Of a stretch of DNA of 47,950 bases, positions 1 to 9,353 are shown in pieces (the first letter of the stretch is position 1; each line of letters begins with the position of its first letter). The notes beneath the pieces are model-generated. The model was not told the origin of the DNA and did no database searches. It worked only from the letters and a program-made list of their open reading frames with translations. Position numbers and translations under genes: made by a program. The DNA comes from Cypionkella sp. (GTDB taxonomy: Bacteria; Pseudomonadota; Alphaproteobacteria; Rhodobacterales; Rhodobacteraceae). The stretch covers positions 1 to 47,950 of the forward strand of contig JALOTC010000050.1 of NCBI GenBank assembly GCA_025458085.1. The letters run 5' to 3'.

Positions 1-819
1 CGGCTCGACCAGGTCTTTGCCACCCATCGCCCTGATGCGGTGATGCATTTTGCGGCCCTCTCGCTGGTGGGGGAGTCGATGCGCGATCCGGGCCGCTACT
101 GGCGCGAAAATGTCATCGGCGCCCTCAACTTGATAGAGGCTGCCGTCGCCGCCGACTGCCCCCGCTTCATCTTCTCCTCCACCTGCGCCACCTATGGCGA
201 TCAGGACGGGGTCCTTCTGGATGAAGACAGCCTGCAAAAGCCAATCAACGCCTACGGAGGCTCGAAACTCGCCATCGAACGGATGCTGGCTGATTTCGGC
301 GCAAGCCATGGGCTCAACCATGTGATCTTTCGCTATTTCAACGTGGCCGGTGCCGATCCAGAGGCCGAGATTGGCGAAAGCCACGACCCCGAAACCCACC
401 TGATCCCCCTGATGCTGGATGCTGTCGCTGGGCGTCGTGCGGCGCTCACGCTCCATGGCACCGATTATCCTACGCCCGATGGCACCTGTATCCGCGACTA
501 TGTCCATGTCATGGATCTGGCAGAGGCGCATCTGGCGGGGCTGGACCGTCTGCTGCGCGATCAGGGAAGTCGCACCTTCTGCCTTGGCACGGGCCACGGC
601 TTTTCCGTGCGCGAGGTCATCTCCGCTGCCGCCCGCGTCACCAACCGCGCCGTTCCCGTGGTCGAAGGCCCCCGTCGCCCCGGCGATGCTGTCCGCCTTG
701 TCTGCGGCTCACTGCGCGCCAGACAGGAACTCGGCTGGGAGCCGACCCGTTCCACCCTCGCGCAGATGATCAGCGATGCCCACCGCTGGGCCGAAAAACA
801 GGCCGCGGCAAAAGGCTAA
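1..819 (+). CDS. galE: UDP-glucose 4-epimerase, 5' end outside the window
   Basis: Interconverts UDP-glucose and UDP-galactose in the cytoplasm using bound NAD, feeding surface polysaccharide synthesis. The reading frame is open from base 1, so the N-terminal Rossmann glycine motif lies upstream; 272 residues are present against about 330 for the family. Visible hallmarks are the FAALSLVGESM segment, the SSTCATYGD serine stretch, the catalytic YGGSK (YxxxK) motif, FRYFNVAGADP, and the C-terminal CIRDYVHVMDLAEAHL block. The gene is convergent with the UDP-glucose dehydrogenase next door, 16 bp apart, so the pair makes two derivatives of the same UDP-sugar. The family call is secure; a related 4-epimerase specificity cannot be excluded. 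Confidence 0.93.
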   Translation, partial: RLDQVFATHRPDAVMHFAALSLVGESMRDPGRYWRENVIGALNLIEAAVAADCPRFIFSSTCATYGDQDGVLLDEDSLQKPINAYGGSKLAIERMLADFGASHGLNHVIFRYFNVAGADPEAEIGESHDPETHLIPLMLDAVAGRRAALTLHGTDYPTPDGTCIRDYVHVMDLAEAHLAGLDRLLRDQGSRTFCLGTGHGFSVREVISAAARVTNRAVPVVEGPRRPGDAVRLVCGSLRARQELGWEPTRSTLAQMISDAHRWAEKQAAAKG

Positions 820-835
820 AGGCCAGCGGCGCAGA

Positions 836-2008
836 TCAATCCGCGCCGTACAGATCACGGGTATAGACCCGGTCGACCACATCGGCCAAGTCTGCATCCA
901 TCCGGTTCGCCACGATCAGATCGCAGTCCGCCTTGAAGGCTTCAAGGTCCTTCACCACGGGCGAACGAAAGAAATCCGCGCCCGGATAGCGCGGCTCATA
1001 GACCACAACCTCGATCCCCTTGGCCTTGATCCGCTTCATGATCCCCTGAATCGAACTGTCGCGGAAATTGTCGCTGTCCTTCTTCATCACCAGCCGATAG
1101 ATGCCCACCTTGCGCGGATTGCGCGCCACGATATCGGCAGCGATGAAATCCTTGCGCGTCGCATTCGCCTCCACGATCGCGCGGATCAGGTTCTGCGGCA
1201 CCCGGTCATAATTGGCCAAAAGCTGCTTGGTATCCTTGGGCAGACAATAGCCACCATAACCAAAGGACGGGTTGTTGTAGTGCCGACCGATCCGCGGATC
1301 GAGGCAGACGCCATCCGTGATCGCGCGGCTGTCCATGCCAAAGGCCATGGCATAGCTGTCCAACTCGTTGAAAAAGGCCACCCGCATCGCAAGATAGGTG
1401 TTGGAAAACAGCTTGATCGCCTCTGCTTCCCGGCTCCCGCAAAAAAGCACAGGCACATCGGGGCGCTCGGCAATCTCCTGCAACATCTGCCCAAAGGCCC
1501 GCGCCCGCGCGCTCGTTCCGCCAACCACGATCCGCGATGGATGCAGATTGTCCTGAACCGCGCGCCCCTCGCGCAGGAATTCCGGCGAAAAGAGGATTTC
1601 CTGCCCCGGATGGCGCATCCGGATGTCATCGGTAAAGCCCACGGGAATCGTCGATTTGATCACCACAGCTGCCGCAGGCGCATGTTCCGCAGCCCAGGCA
1701 ATCACTGTCTCGACCGAAGCGGTGTCAAAGCGGTTGCTCTTTGGGTCATAGGATGTGGGCGTGGCGACGATCACGAAATCCGCCCCCGCCATCGCCTCCG
1801 CCGCATCCGTCGTGGCCGAGAGCATCAGCTTGGCCGTGGCCAACAGATGCGACGCCCCTTCATCCTCAATAGGCGCAATCCCCCGTGCCAGTTGCGCCAC
1901 CCGTTCGGCCGAAACGTCCAGCGCCACAACCCGGTGGCGCTGCGCCAAAAGCACAGCCAAGGACAAGCCAACATAGCCAATCCCGGCGACGACAATCTTC
2001 GGCGTCAT
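836..2008 (-). CDS. UDP-glucose 6-dehydrogenase family
   Basis: Oxidises a nucleotide sugar, most likely UDP-glucose to UDP-glucuronate, with two NAD+. The 390-residue protein starts [16 protein letters not shown] (Rossmann GxGYxG) and carries the catalytic cysteine in [15 protein letters not shown]. The C-terminal part has the [14 protein letters not shown] segment seen in short HasB-like dehydrogenases of about 390-400 residues. A GAGGG ribosome site lies just before the ATG at 2008. Its neighbour galE uses the same substrate pool, which fits a role in acidic exopolysaccharide or lipopolysaccharide. UDP-N-acetylmannosamine or GDP-mannose dehydrogenases share the fold, but the length and the C-terminal motif favour UDP-glucose. 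Confidence 0.88.
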   Translation of the reverse strand: MTPKIVVAGIGYVGLSLAVLLAQRHRVVALDVSAERVAQLARGIAPIEDEGASHLLATAKLMLSATTDAAEAMAGADFVIVATPTSYDPKSNRFDTASVETVIAWAAEHAPAAAVVIKSTIPVGFTDDIRMRHPGQEILFSPEFLREGRAVQDNLHPSRIVVGGTSARARAFGQMLQEIAERPDVPVLFCGSREAEAIKLFSNTYLAMRVAFFNELDSYAMAFGMDSRAITDGVCLDPRIGRHYNNPSFGYGGYCLPKDTKQLLANYDRVPQNLIRAIVEANATRKDFIAADIVARNPRKVGIYRLVMKKDSDNFRDSSIQGIMKRIKAKGIEVVVYEPRYPGADFFRSPVVKDLEAFKADCDLIVANRMDADLADVVDRVYTRDLYGAD

Positions 2009-2079
2009 GGTTTTCCCTCTCGCACAAGACAGACACCAAGACCTGCGGTCCCATCACCCTCGTCTCGGTCCTATCCGCC

Positions 2080-2583
2080 TTAGAGCATCGCTTCCCCATC
2101 AGGTTCAATGCCTTCGGCTCCTGCCGGTGCAGTTGTTGCCGCGTCGTCGCTCTTCTGCACCAGCGCGGCGCGCAGATCCGTCAAGATCCGCTCCACCTCT
2201 GCGGGGCTTTCCGCCCCGGCAATGTCCGCCGCTGCCTTGCGCCGCAGCCCCGACATCTGCGCCATCAGCATCCGATGACTGCCGGCCTTACACAGGATGC
2301 GCGCCGCAAGCACGTCTGGTGCCTCGCCCGTGACCTGCGCCTCCGCCTCAATCAAGGCAGATGCCGCCGCATCCGCCCGCCCCTCTACCAAGGCCCGCGC
2401 AGCCTCCTCCTTGGCCGACCAGATCAATCGCTCGGCCAAAGGCACTGCCGCGCATCGGGTCTCGGTCGCCGCCTCAATCATTTCGACCATCCGCCGCCAC
2501 CCCGTCTCCCGCGCCTCGCCCAAAGCCGTCACCGCCCGCGCCGCGGCGGTGGTCGCCCGGCTGAAATCAATGTTTGTCATCAT
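2080..2583 (-). CDS. Small protein of the fibre/spike module, function unknown
   Basis: A 167-residue protein beginning MMTNIDFSRATTAAARAV. It is alanine-rich and probably mostly helical, with no signal peptide or membrane segment. The start is fixed by AAGGAGACAG just upstream of the tandem ATG codons at 2583 and 2580; it overlaps the stop of the preceding small gene by about 17 bp, so the two are translationally coupled. Position and polarity, last of three genes behind a DUF2793 protein, suggest an assembly or chaperone-like partner of a phage-type fibre. This is inferred from context only; I do not recognise a family. Confidence 0.7.
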   Translation of the reverse strand: MMTNIDFSRATTAAARAVTALGEARETGWRRMVEMIEAATETRCAAVPLAERLIWSAKEEAARALVEGRADAAASALIEAEAQVTGEAPDVLAARILCKAGSHRMLMAQMSGLRRKAAADIAGAESPAEVERILTDLRAALVQKSDDAATTAPAGAEGIEPDGEAML

Positions 2584-2890
2584 CTGTCTCCTTGGCAAAA
2601 GGCGGCAGCGCAACACGCCCATCCCCGACCTCTACAGGCTCGGGAAAAAGCGTCTCCTCCGGCGCATCCGCCCCATGGGGCAGGATCAACGGCACCGTCA
2701 GAAGGCCCTCCGGGTCCCGCGTCACATCACCCGCGACCCAGGGGCTGTTGATCGCCGCGCGTGGCAAGGTCGCCCCCGCAGGCAAAGGCCCAAAATCCAT
2801 GGCCTCACCATTCAAGATCAGCACATCACCCTGCACATGGGCCTCCAGCGGGCTGTCCATCCGAACCGGGGAAAAGCTCAGTCTCATCAT
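2567..2890 (-). CDS. Phage-type small protein of the fibre module
   Basis: A 107-residue protein, MMRLSFSPVRMDSPL. It starts 9 bp after the DUF2793 gene ends, behind a perfect AAGGAGG ribosome site. The core contains GDVLILNGEAMDFGPLPAG and later VPLILPHGADAPEETLFPEP. This layout of a short beta-rich protein with an 'ILPHGA..P..TLFPEP' stretch resembles small hypothetical proteins next to tail-fibre genes in phages, though I cannot confirm the family here. The acidic tail ends ETDDDKH. It shares an operon with the large fibre-like gene and the 167-residue gene. The exact role is unknown. Confidence 0.75.
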   Translation of the reverse strand: MMRLSFSPVRMDSPLEAHVQGDVLILNGEAMDFGPLPAGATLPRAAINSPWVAGDVTRDPEGLLTVPLILPHGADAPEETLFPEPVEVGDGRVALPPFAKETDDDKH

Positions 2891-2898
2891 GTTCCTCC

Positions 2899-4341
2899 TT
2901 AGAACCAGCGACCAACCGCGAAAGCCCGTTGCCCAGTCATTTGTGCGCCAACAGGGGCAAGCTGCCCAAAGCAGACCAGAAGTTCGCAGATTGTCGTCGA
3001 AACCGAGTTCTGCGCCGTCGGTGCCCCCAAAAGCTGCCTGATCTGCGATACCGTCAACGATCCAAAGCCCGAAAACACCCCAGAATTGACGCTCAAGGTT
3101 GCCATCACATTCGGCGCTTCGCTGAAGGCTGCCGGAAATGTCCAAGGGGCGCTCAGCATGGCATTGTCGGATGGATTCGTGCTCAGTGTCAGGGCACCGC
3201 TCCAACAAAACTGTGTCCCATCCGGCAGGCGCAAAAACCGCCCATTTGCATTGCTCCCGGTCTCGAACATTCGTCCGGTCGGGATGCCACCCGACTGGCT
3301 GATTTTCGTGCGCTCATAAGAAGAGGGCCGGTCAGCGCCCAAGGTATACAGCACCTGATGCGCCGCATTCACATCCCAGTTGTAATGGATCAGATACTGG
3401 CCCGCACCCAGACTGGGCGTTGGCGAGGCGGTCGAAAGCCGATAGAATCCATTCACCGTGATCGTGTCGATATTGGCGCTAAACACGCCTGCCGCCGCAC
3501 CCAGCCCGAAATCGCCCACCTTCAACAACCGACCTGCGGTCGTATCCGTCGCGCCCTGTGTCACGGCGGTACCGGTCACGGGCAGGTTCACCTGCACCGT
3601 TGCCGTCGTCACTTCCATCCGCTGCACCCCGCCCGTGGCCAGCGCCAGCCGATCCGCGCCGGGGCGCAAAACCCCGGTATCCTCGTCGCCATCAAAGGCG
3701 AGCGCCGGGGCCGTAAGGCGCATCCGCCCATTCGCCCGGTCCAACCGCAGCGCCTCGGTCCAAGCCGTGCCATCGGCACTGACCTTGATCGCGAAATCCT
3801 CGCTCCCCGCCAGCCCCATCTCCGCCCGGCCCGACCAGCCCGATTGGAACAAAAGGCTCGCCGTCTCGCTCGCCCCCGCCTTGTTGATCTTCACCTGATG
3901 CCCGGCCCCGGCATGGGTCAAAAGCGTCGCCTCCGACACCACCGCCAGCCGATTCGTCGCGTCATGCGCCGTGCCAATCCCCAAGCCCGGCACATTATCC
4001 TGCGCAGGCCGCATCCACCCCGCCGCCCCCCGCACCCAAAGGCTCGCCGTCCCCCGGTCCCAAGCGATCCAACCCTCGCGCGGGGCAAGGAACATCCATC
4101 CCGTCTCCACCCGCAGCGCAAGCTTGCCGCCTTCCCCTGCCCACGCCCCCGTCGGCGCAGGCCCAAGCGCCCAGACCGCGCCTTCCGCCGCCGTTCCCGG
4201 CGGGGTCGTGGCCCCCACGCCCTCCAGCACAAGCTGCGCCACCGTATCCAAAAGGCGCAGCGCTTCGTTATGCGTCACATGTTTCTGCGCCTGCGCGGGC
4301 AGGATCAGAGGCAGGGAAAGTCTCGGCGTCACATCCGTCAT
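2899..4341 (-). CDS. DUF2793 fibre/spike-like protein
   Basis: A 480-residue protein. The first 100 residues (SLPLILPAQAQKHVTHNEAL, then a GEGGKLALRVETGWMFLAP region) match DUF2793, a domain common in Rhodobacterales and found in phage- or gene-transfer-agent-associated surface proteins. The middle is rich in repeated beta segments (DEDTGVLRPGADRLALATGG). The last 130 residues look like a tail-fibre tip: an LPDGTQFCWSG segment, then FPAAFSEAPNV, and an AVGRWF end. No signal peptide is present, as expected for a virion-type protein. It heads a three-gene minus-strand operon. A head spike or fibre of a gene transfer agent or an old prophage is inferred; no capsid, portal or terminase gene is in the window. 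Confidence 0.8.
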   Translation of the reverse strand: MTDVTPRLSLPLILPAQAQKHVTHNEALRLLDTVAQLVLEGVGATTPPGTAAEGAVWALGPAPTGAWAGEGGKLALRVETGWMFLAPREGWIAWDRGTASLWVRGAAGWMRPAQDNVPGLGIGTAHDATNRLAVVSEATLLTHAGAGHQVKINKAGASETASLLFQSGWSGRAEMGLAGSEDFAIKVSADGTAWTEALRLDRANGRMRLTAPALAFDGDEDTGVLRPGADRLALATGGVQRMEVTTATVQVNLPVTGTAVTQGATDTTAGRLLKVGDFGLGAAAGVFSANIDTITVNGFYRLSTASPTPSLGAGQYLIHYNWDVNAAHQVLYTLGADRPSSYERTKISQSGGIPTGRMFETGSNANGRFLRLPDGTQFCWSGALTLSTNPSDNAMLSAPWTFPAAFSEAPNVMATLSVNSGVFSGFGSLTVSQIRQLLGAPTAQNSVSTTICELLVCFGQLAPVGAQMTGQRAFAVGRWF

Positions 4342-4484
4342 CGCGGGGCTCCACAGGGCAATCGGCTCGCGGCAACTCTTGCCCTGCTTGCCTTAGCACC
4401 GCCTCACCACCCCGCCCGCCGTCTTAACCTTTCGGTAACCCGCAACCTGCCCGCCCATCCAACACGGAAAGCCGCGCAAAGCCT

Positions 4485-4595
4485 CTTCATCTTGGCAAAA
4501 ATACTCTCGGGAGGGGGCCGGGGAGGGCAGACAGCCCTCCCCGGGGTATATCCAGAAGTGCGGGGTCAGGCAGACAGCCCTCCCCGGGGGGTATC
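4485..4595. repeat. Interspersed hairpin repeat, locus A (one full and one partial unit)
   Basis: This fills most of the 411-bp gap between ftsK and the DUF2793 gene. The core hairpin at 4520-4542 has a nine-base stem GGGGAGGGC and a five-base loop, here in the orientation with AGACA. The flank 'cttcatcttggcaaaaatac' comes before it, and a second, shorter copy of the core lies about 43 bp further on. The same element occurs at 9.3, 12.1, 21.1 and 36.2 kb. It may act as a transcription terminator or REP-like element. The rest of 4342-4752 shows no gene. Confidence 0.85.
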
Positions 4596-4730
4596 AAGCA
4601 GAACAGGCGTCGGGCCGGCAGCCCATCCTGATCGGGCCGCCCAAGAAAGCCAGAGCCTCCCCATCCAAGCCGCCCAAAGAGAAAGGGCGCAGCCCCAAGG
4701 CCGCGCCCCCGTTTTCCGCCTCAAGACCCA

Positions 4731-4774
4731 TCACGCCTCCGGCACAAGGGTCTCACGCCTCCGGCACAAGGATC
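4731..4774. repeat. 22-bp tandem duplication at the ftsK 3' end
   Basis: Bases 4731-4752 and 4753-4774 are two adjacent copies differing at one position (cacaagGgtc versus cacaagGatc). The second copy encodes the last residues and stop of ftsK; the first lies just beyond the stop and repeats that coding end. Confidence 0.8.
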
Positions 4775-7700
4775 TCGCGCTTGCCCACATGGTTCGCAGG
4801 CGTCACCACGCCCTGCTCCTCCATCTGCTCCACCAGACGCGCGGCCTTGTTATAGCCAATGCCCAGCTTGCGCTGGATATAGCTGGTCGAACATTTCCGA
4901 TCCTTCGCCACAATCGCGACCGCCTGATCATACAGCGCATCCTCGCCATCGCCGCCGCCAAGGCCCAACACCATGTCGATATCGTCCGCCTTATCCTCAT
5001 CCGGGCCTTCCACCACGCCCGACATATAGGTGGGCGGGCCAAAGCTCTTCAGGTGGTTGACGATCTCCTCCACTTCCTCATCGCTCACAAAGGGGCCGTG
5101 AATGCGGGTGATCTTCGCGCCATTTCCCATATACAGCATGTCGCCCTGACCCAGCAGTTGCTCCGCCCCCTGTTCGCCAAGGATCGTCCGGCTGTCGATC
5201 TTCGAGGTCACCTGGAACGAAATCCGGGTGGGGAAGTTCGCCTTGATCGTCCCGGTAATCACATCCACCGAAGGCCGCTGCGTCGCCATGATCAGATGGA
5301 TGCCGCTGGCCCGCGCCATCTGCGCCAACCGCTGGATACAGGCCTCAATCTCCTTGCCCGCCACCATCATCAGATCGGCCATTTCATCCACGATCACAAC
5401 GATATAGGGGAAGGGCTGCGGCTCAAAGGCTTCGGTCTCGAACACCGGCTCCCCGGTCTCGTCGTCAAAGCCCGTCTGCACCGTGCGCTTGAACAATTCG
5501 CCCTTCGCCAAAGCCTCGCGCACACGGCCATTATAGCCCTCGATATTGCGCACGCCCATCTTCGACATCTTGCGATAGCGTTCCTCCATCTCACCCACGA
5601 CCCATTTCAAGGCGACAACCGCCTTCTTCGGGTCCGTGACAACGGGGGAAAGCAGATGCGGAATCCCGTCATAGACAGAGAGTTCCAGCATCTTGGGGTC
5701 AATCATGATCAACCGGCATTCCTCGGGCGTCAGCTTATAGAGCAAGCTCAGGATCATCGTATTGATCGCCACCGATTTGCCCGAACCCGTGGTCCCGGCA
5801 ATCAGCAAATGGGGCATCTTCGCCAGATTGGCGATGACCGGCGCCCCGCCAATATCCTTGCCCAACGCAAGCGGCAGCCGCATCGCGCTGTCGCCAAATT
5901 CCCGCGCGGCGATGATTTCGCGCAATACCACCTTCTCGCGCGTCACATTCGGCAGTTCGATGCCAATCACGCTGCGCCCCGGCACGGTCGACACCCGCGC
6001 CGAAAGCGCTGACATCGACCGCGCGATATCATCGGCAAGCCCGATCACCCGGCTCGCCTTCAACCCCGGCGCGGGTTCCAGCTCATACATCGTCACCACC
6101 GGGCCGGGCCGGACGCTGACGATCTCGCCCTTCACGCCGTAATCATCCAGCACGGATTCCAGCATCCGCGCATTTTCCTCCAGCGCTTCATCCGACAATT
6201 GGTGCCGCGTGATCGTGGTGGGCGAGGTCAAAAGCGATAGCGGCGGCAGTTCATAAGGCGCACTCACCTGCTCCTCGAACCGCAGGCGCGGTTGCGCCTC
6301 TGCTGTGGCGCGGCTCGAAGGCGCAACTGGCTTTTTCGGCGCATGTTGCACCACCGCGCGGCGTGTCTCGATCACCGGCGCAACCCGCGGCGCTGACAAA
6401 GGCGCCCGCGGCGTCACAAAGGCTGCATCCTCGTCCTCGTCCTCCAGCGCGCGGTCATAAAGATCATCCTCGATGCCATGCTCGGGCATCCAATGCGCTT
6501 CGGTCTCATAGGCTTCAAGGGGCGGCGCATCCAAGGCCTCGGTCCCCCGCGCCACGGCTTTCGGCGGGGCAGGGGGGGCCATCGGGGCGGCAACGGGCGC
6601 GGGGGAATCCAGATCCTCCCACCCCCACGCATCTGCCTCCTGCGCCTCCCATGCCGTCGGGGCCGGGGGCTGGCTCGCCCGCAACCCCGCACCCGCCACC
6701 TGCGCCCCCGTGACCGGAGGTTCGGGCGGCAGCCCGCTTGCCACCACCGGGCGGCGCGTATCGGCGATCAAGGGCTGCGGCCCGCGCAACCGCTGCGTCA
6801 GCCCCCGCACCAAGGGCGGCTCACGGCGCATCCCCGCAGCCCCGCCCGCCGCAGAGGCCGTACCCGCCCCCACACTCCCCGCCGCGACCGAGGTCGCGCC
6901 AAGCACGGGCGCGCCCTGCCGCGCACGGCTACGGATCGCATCTGAAATACGTGCCTTGATCCGGTCATCGGTCGGCGCTTCGGGGGCAAATCCCTCGGGC
7001 AGCGACGGCTCCACCAGTTCCGGCTCTGGCTCCGGCTCGGCCATGCGCCGCATCAGTTGCGGCATTCGGCTCAACAGCCCTGCCTTTTCGCGCGGGGGGG
7101 CGTAATGCGCCTGCTCCGCCATTGGCTCGGGATAGCGCGGATCAGCCCGCAGGGGCGCGCGCGCAGCCTCGCCCGCGGGTGCCGCGCGATCCTTGCGCCA
7201 ATCGGCCTGCACCGGCGCGGCCATGCCCACAGGCTCCGCCCGCTGCACCCGGCCCATCGCCACCGGGGCCCCCATCGGCGCTCCCATCGGTTCGGGCGCC
7301 CAGTCCCCCGCGCGGCGCGCATCGCGCGCACCGCTCACGGCCTCGGCCCGGCCCATCCGCCGCGCCTCTACCGCCTGCGCCGCCCGCGCCGTACCGCGCC
7401 CCATCAACCCCAGCGCGCCATCATAGGCAAAGATCGATCCCATCATCAGGAACCGCCCCAGCCCCGCCAGTTCCGCCAAGGTGAACCCCGTCACCCAGAG
7501 CGTCAGCACACAAAGCGCCACCCCAAGGATCAGCGACAGAAGGTTCAGCCCCAGCCCCGCGCCCAAAGGCAGCACATTGACCAAAGTCCCCGCCACCGTG
7601 TCGCCAAACAGCCCGCCCAGCCCAAAGGCATGGGGCCACTCCGCCCCCGGCAAGAGCGTGGAGGCAAAGACCGAAGCCAAGGCCACCGCGATCACCGCAA

Positions 7701-8040
7701 AGACGATGCGCCCCATCGCCCGGTCCGCCCCCCGATGCAGCACAAAGCGCATCCCCCAAGCGCCCAACGTCACCGGAATCATCCACGCGCCCTGACCGAT
7801 CACGATGATCAGCGTCGAGGACAAGGCCGCCCCGAACCGCCCCAAAAGGTTCCGCGCCGGTTCTTCCGTTGCCACCATCCAACCGGGGTCCTCGGGCGAA
7901 TAGCTGCCCAGCATCAGCGCAAAGCCAAAGGCCAAGATCACCAGCACCAGGCCCAGCAATTCGCGCCCTCGGCGCTCAAGCATGGCTTGCGTGTTCTGAT
8001 CCAGCAGGGGGTCGCGTTGACGGGCGTGAAGCGATGCCAT
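4753..8040 (-). CDS. ftsK: DNA translocase FtsK
   Basis: Septal DNA pump that moves chromosome termini during division and activates XerCD recombination. The 1095-residue protein has four membrane segments in about the first 200 residues, then a long Ala/Pro-rich linker (to about residue 600) and the motor domain: Walker [14 protein letters not shown] near residue 745, Walker [12 protein letters not shown] near 883, and the [12 protein letters not shown] segment. The last 65 residues form the winged-helix gamma domain ([20 protein letters not shown]) that reads polar DNA sites. I chose the ATG at 8040 ([10 protein letters not shown]) because the longer frame overlaps the upstream aminotransferase and has no membrane-protein character. 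A xerC gene lies at 30.5 kb. Confidence 0.95.
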   Translation of the reverse strand: MASLHARQRDPLLDQNTQAMLERRGRELLGLVLVILAFGFALMLGSYSPEDPGWMVATEEPARNLLGRFGAALSSTLIIVIGQGAWMIPVTLGAWGMRFVLHRGADRAMGRIVFAVIAVALASVFASTLLPGAEWPHAFGLGGLFGDTVAGTLVNVLPLGAGLGLNLLSLILGVALCVLTLWVTGFTLAELAGLGRFLMMGSIFAYDGALGLMGRGTARAAQAVEARRMGRAEAVSGARDARRAGDWAPEPMGAPMGAPVAMGRVQRAEPVGMAAPVQADWRKDRAAPAGEAARAPLRADPRYPEPMAEQAHYAPPREKAGLLSRMPQLMRRMAEPEPEPELVEPSLPEGFAPEAPTDDRIKARISDAIRSRARQGAPVLGATSVAAGSVGAGTASAAGGAAGMRREPPLVRGLTQRLRGPQPLIADTRRPVVASGLPPEPPVTGAQVAGAGLRASQPPAPTAWEAQEADAWGWEDLDSPAPVAAPMAPPAPPKAVARGTEALDAPPLEAYETEAHWMPEHGIEDDLYDRALEDEDEDAAFVTPRAPLSAPRVAPVIETRRAVVQHAPKKPVAPSSRATAEAQPRLRFEEQVSAPYELPPLSLLTSPTTITRHQLSDEALEENARMLESVLDDYGVKGEIVSVRPGPVVTMYELEPAPGLKASRVIGLADDIARSMSALSARVSTVPGRSVIGIELPNVTREKVVLREIIAAREFGDSAMRLPLALGKDIGGAPVIANLAKMPHLLIAGTTGSGKSVAINTMILSLLYKLTPEECRLIMIDPKMLELSVYDGIPHLLSPVVTDPKKAVVALKWVVGEMEERYRKMSKMGVRNIEGYNGRVREALAKGELFKRTVQTGFDDETGEPVFETEAFEPQPFPYIVVIVDEMADLMMVAGKEIEACIQRLAQMARASGIHLIMATQRPSVDVITGTIKANFPTRISFQVTSKIDSRTILGEQGAEQLLGQGDMLYMGNGAKITRIHGPFVSDEEVEEIVNHLKSFGPPTYMSGVVEGPDEDKADDIDMVLGLGGGDGEDALYDQAVAIVAKDRKCSTSYIQRKLGIGYNKAARLVEQMEEQGVVTPANHVGKREILVPEA

Positions 8041-8051
8041 GACCTTTGACC

Positions 8052-9131
8052 TCAACCGAATAGGCAGTCGCGGAGAAGGACAAGCCCGCGCTGCGTTTCC
8101 TCTTCCGGGCCGACAAGCGCCACCCGGATAAATCCCTTGCCCGGGTTGCCCCGGTCCGTATCCCGCGACAGATAGGCGCCGGGCAAAACCCGCACCCCCG
8201 TTTCGCGCCACAGCTTCAGCGTCGCCGCCTCGCCATCCCCACCGGGAACGGGCAGCCACAGGAAAAAGCCCCCCTCGGGCGATACCCGGTTGGCCTTACC
8301 CGCAAAAACCGCATCCGCCAGCCGGAATTTTGCCTGATACAGCGTGCGCGAGGCCTCCACATGCGCCTCATCGCGCCAGGCCGCCTCCGACACATGCTGA
8401 AGGGGCAGGGGCAGGGGCGCCCCGGCAAAAGCCCGCAACTGCCGGATCCGCGCCATCGACGCAGGCCCCGTCGCCACAAAGCCAGACCTCAGCCCCGGCA
8501 GGTTCGACCGTTTCGACAGCGAATGAAACACGGCCACCCGCTCCGGGTCCGTCCCCGTCGCCTCAGCCACGGCAAGGCCCCCGGGCGGCGGCGCATCGCG
8601 CCAAACCTCGCTGTAGCATTCATCCAGAAAAACCCGGAAATCATGTTTTTCCGCCAAGGCCATCAGCCGGGCAAGGTAATCCACTGGCGCCACCGCCCCT
8701 TGCGGGTTCGCGGGCGAACAGAGATAGGCCACCGTCACCCGGTCCAAGACCTCGGGCGGCAGGGCCTCGTAATCGGGCAAAAACCCTGTCTCGGCCGTGG
8801 CCGGCACATAAACCGGCTCTGCCCCCACGGTCAGGGCAGCGACCGCGTAAACCTGATAAAACGGGTTCGGCATCAAGATCACGGGCCGCTTGCCCCGCTT
8901 CTCCTCGGGGGCCAGCGCAATCGCCGCATTGAACAGCCCCTCGCGCGTGCCGTTCAGAACCATGATCCGGTCCTCGGCCAGCGCCACGCCATAGAAATCT
9001 GGCATCGGATGGCGCGGCTCGCCGATCGTCATGGCAATGGGCGCGCCGCCGGGCGCATGCGCGTCCAAAAGCTTCCGCAGGCGCGGAAATGCGTAATCAG
9101 GCAGGTTCGAGAACCGCTCCGGAAATGCCAT
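8052..9131 (-). CDS. PLP-dependent class I/II aminotransferase
   Basis: A fold-type I aminotransferase of 359 residues, starting [18 protein letters not shown]. Visible features are [39 protein letters not shown] (the conserved Asn-Pro), [10 protein letters not shown] (the aspartate that binds the cofactor nitrogen), [15 protein letters not shown] with the Schiff-base lysine, and [10 protein letters not shown] at the end. It resembles DapC-like succinyldiaminopimelate aminotransferases, but the substrate cannot be fixed from sequence. The start at 9131 follows GAGG. It sits 11 bp upstream of ftsK on the same strand, so the two are probably cotranscribed. Confidence 0.88.
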   Translation of the reverse strand: MAFPERFSNLPDYAFPRLRKLLDAHAPGGAPIAMTIGEPRHPMPDFYGVALAEDRIMVLNGTREGLFNAAIALAPEEKRGKRPVILMPNPFYQVYAVAALTVGAEPVYVPATAETGFLPDYEALPPEVLDRVTVAYLCSPANPQGAVAPVDYLARLMALAEKHDFRVFLDECYSEVWRDAPPPGGLAVAEATGTDPERVAVFHSLSKRSNLPGLRSGFVATGPASMARIRQLRAFAGAPLPLPLQHVSEAAWRDEAHVEASRTLYQAKFRLADAVFAGKANRVSPEGGFFLWLPVPGGDGEAATLKLWRETGVRVLPGAYLSRDTDRGNPGKGFIRVALVGPEEETQRGLVLLRDCLFG

Positions 9132-9273
9132 GTCTGCCTCATCTGCCGGGGTCGTCTCGCCCCGTTTGGCACCACCATAGCCAGCACCCGGCCTCAGGTC
9201 CAGAAAAACGCTTGCCCAGCGTGACTTGCGCACCATCCATTGTGTCTTTTGCGCCGGTTGGCGCTTTGGATCG

Positions 9274-9336
9274 CCCTCGGGGAGGGCTGTCTGCCCTCCC
9301 CGAACCCCTCCCGAGGATATTTGGGAACAGATGAAG
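9274..9336. repeat. Interspersed hairpin repeat, locus B
   Basis: A 63-bp element with the hairpin core at 9279-9301 (stem GGGGAGGGC, loop TGTCT), followed by a CCCCTCCCGAGG block and 'atatttgggaacagatgaag'. It is identical over 63 bp to the copy at 21114-21176. It lies between the amidase stop and the aminotransferase start, where it could end amidase transcription. Confidence 0.88.
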
Positions 9337-9353
9337 AGGGGGCAGAAGGGGTT

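Noticed and set aside
776-2083. A 435-codon plus-strand frame opposite the UDP-glucose dehydrogenase
   Set aside because: Antisense shadow; the minus-strand protein has the full family signature.
2761-6012. A 1083-codon open frame on the plus strand opposite the DUF2793 gene and ftsK
   Set aside because: It is a mirror frame of high-GC minus-strand genes: no family motifs, extreme Arg/Pro/His content, and it spans two real genes and the repeat between them.
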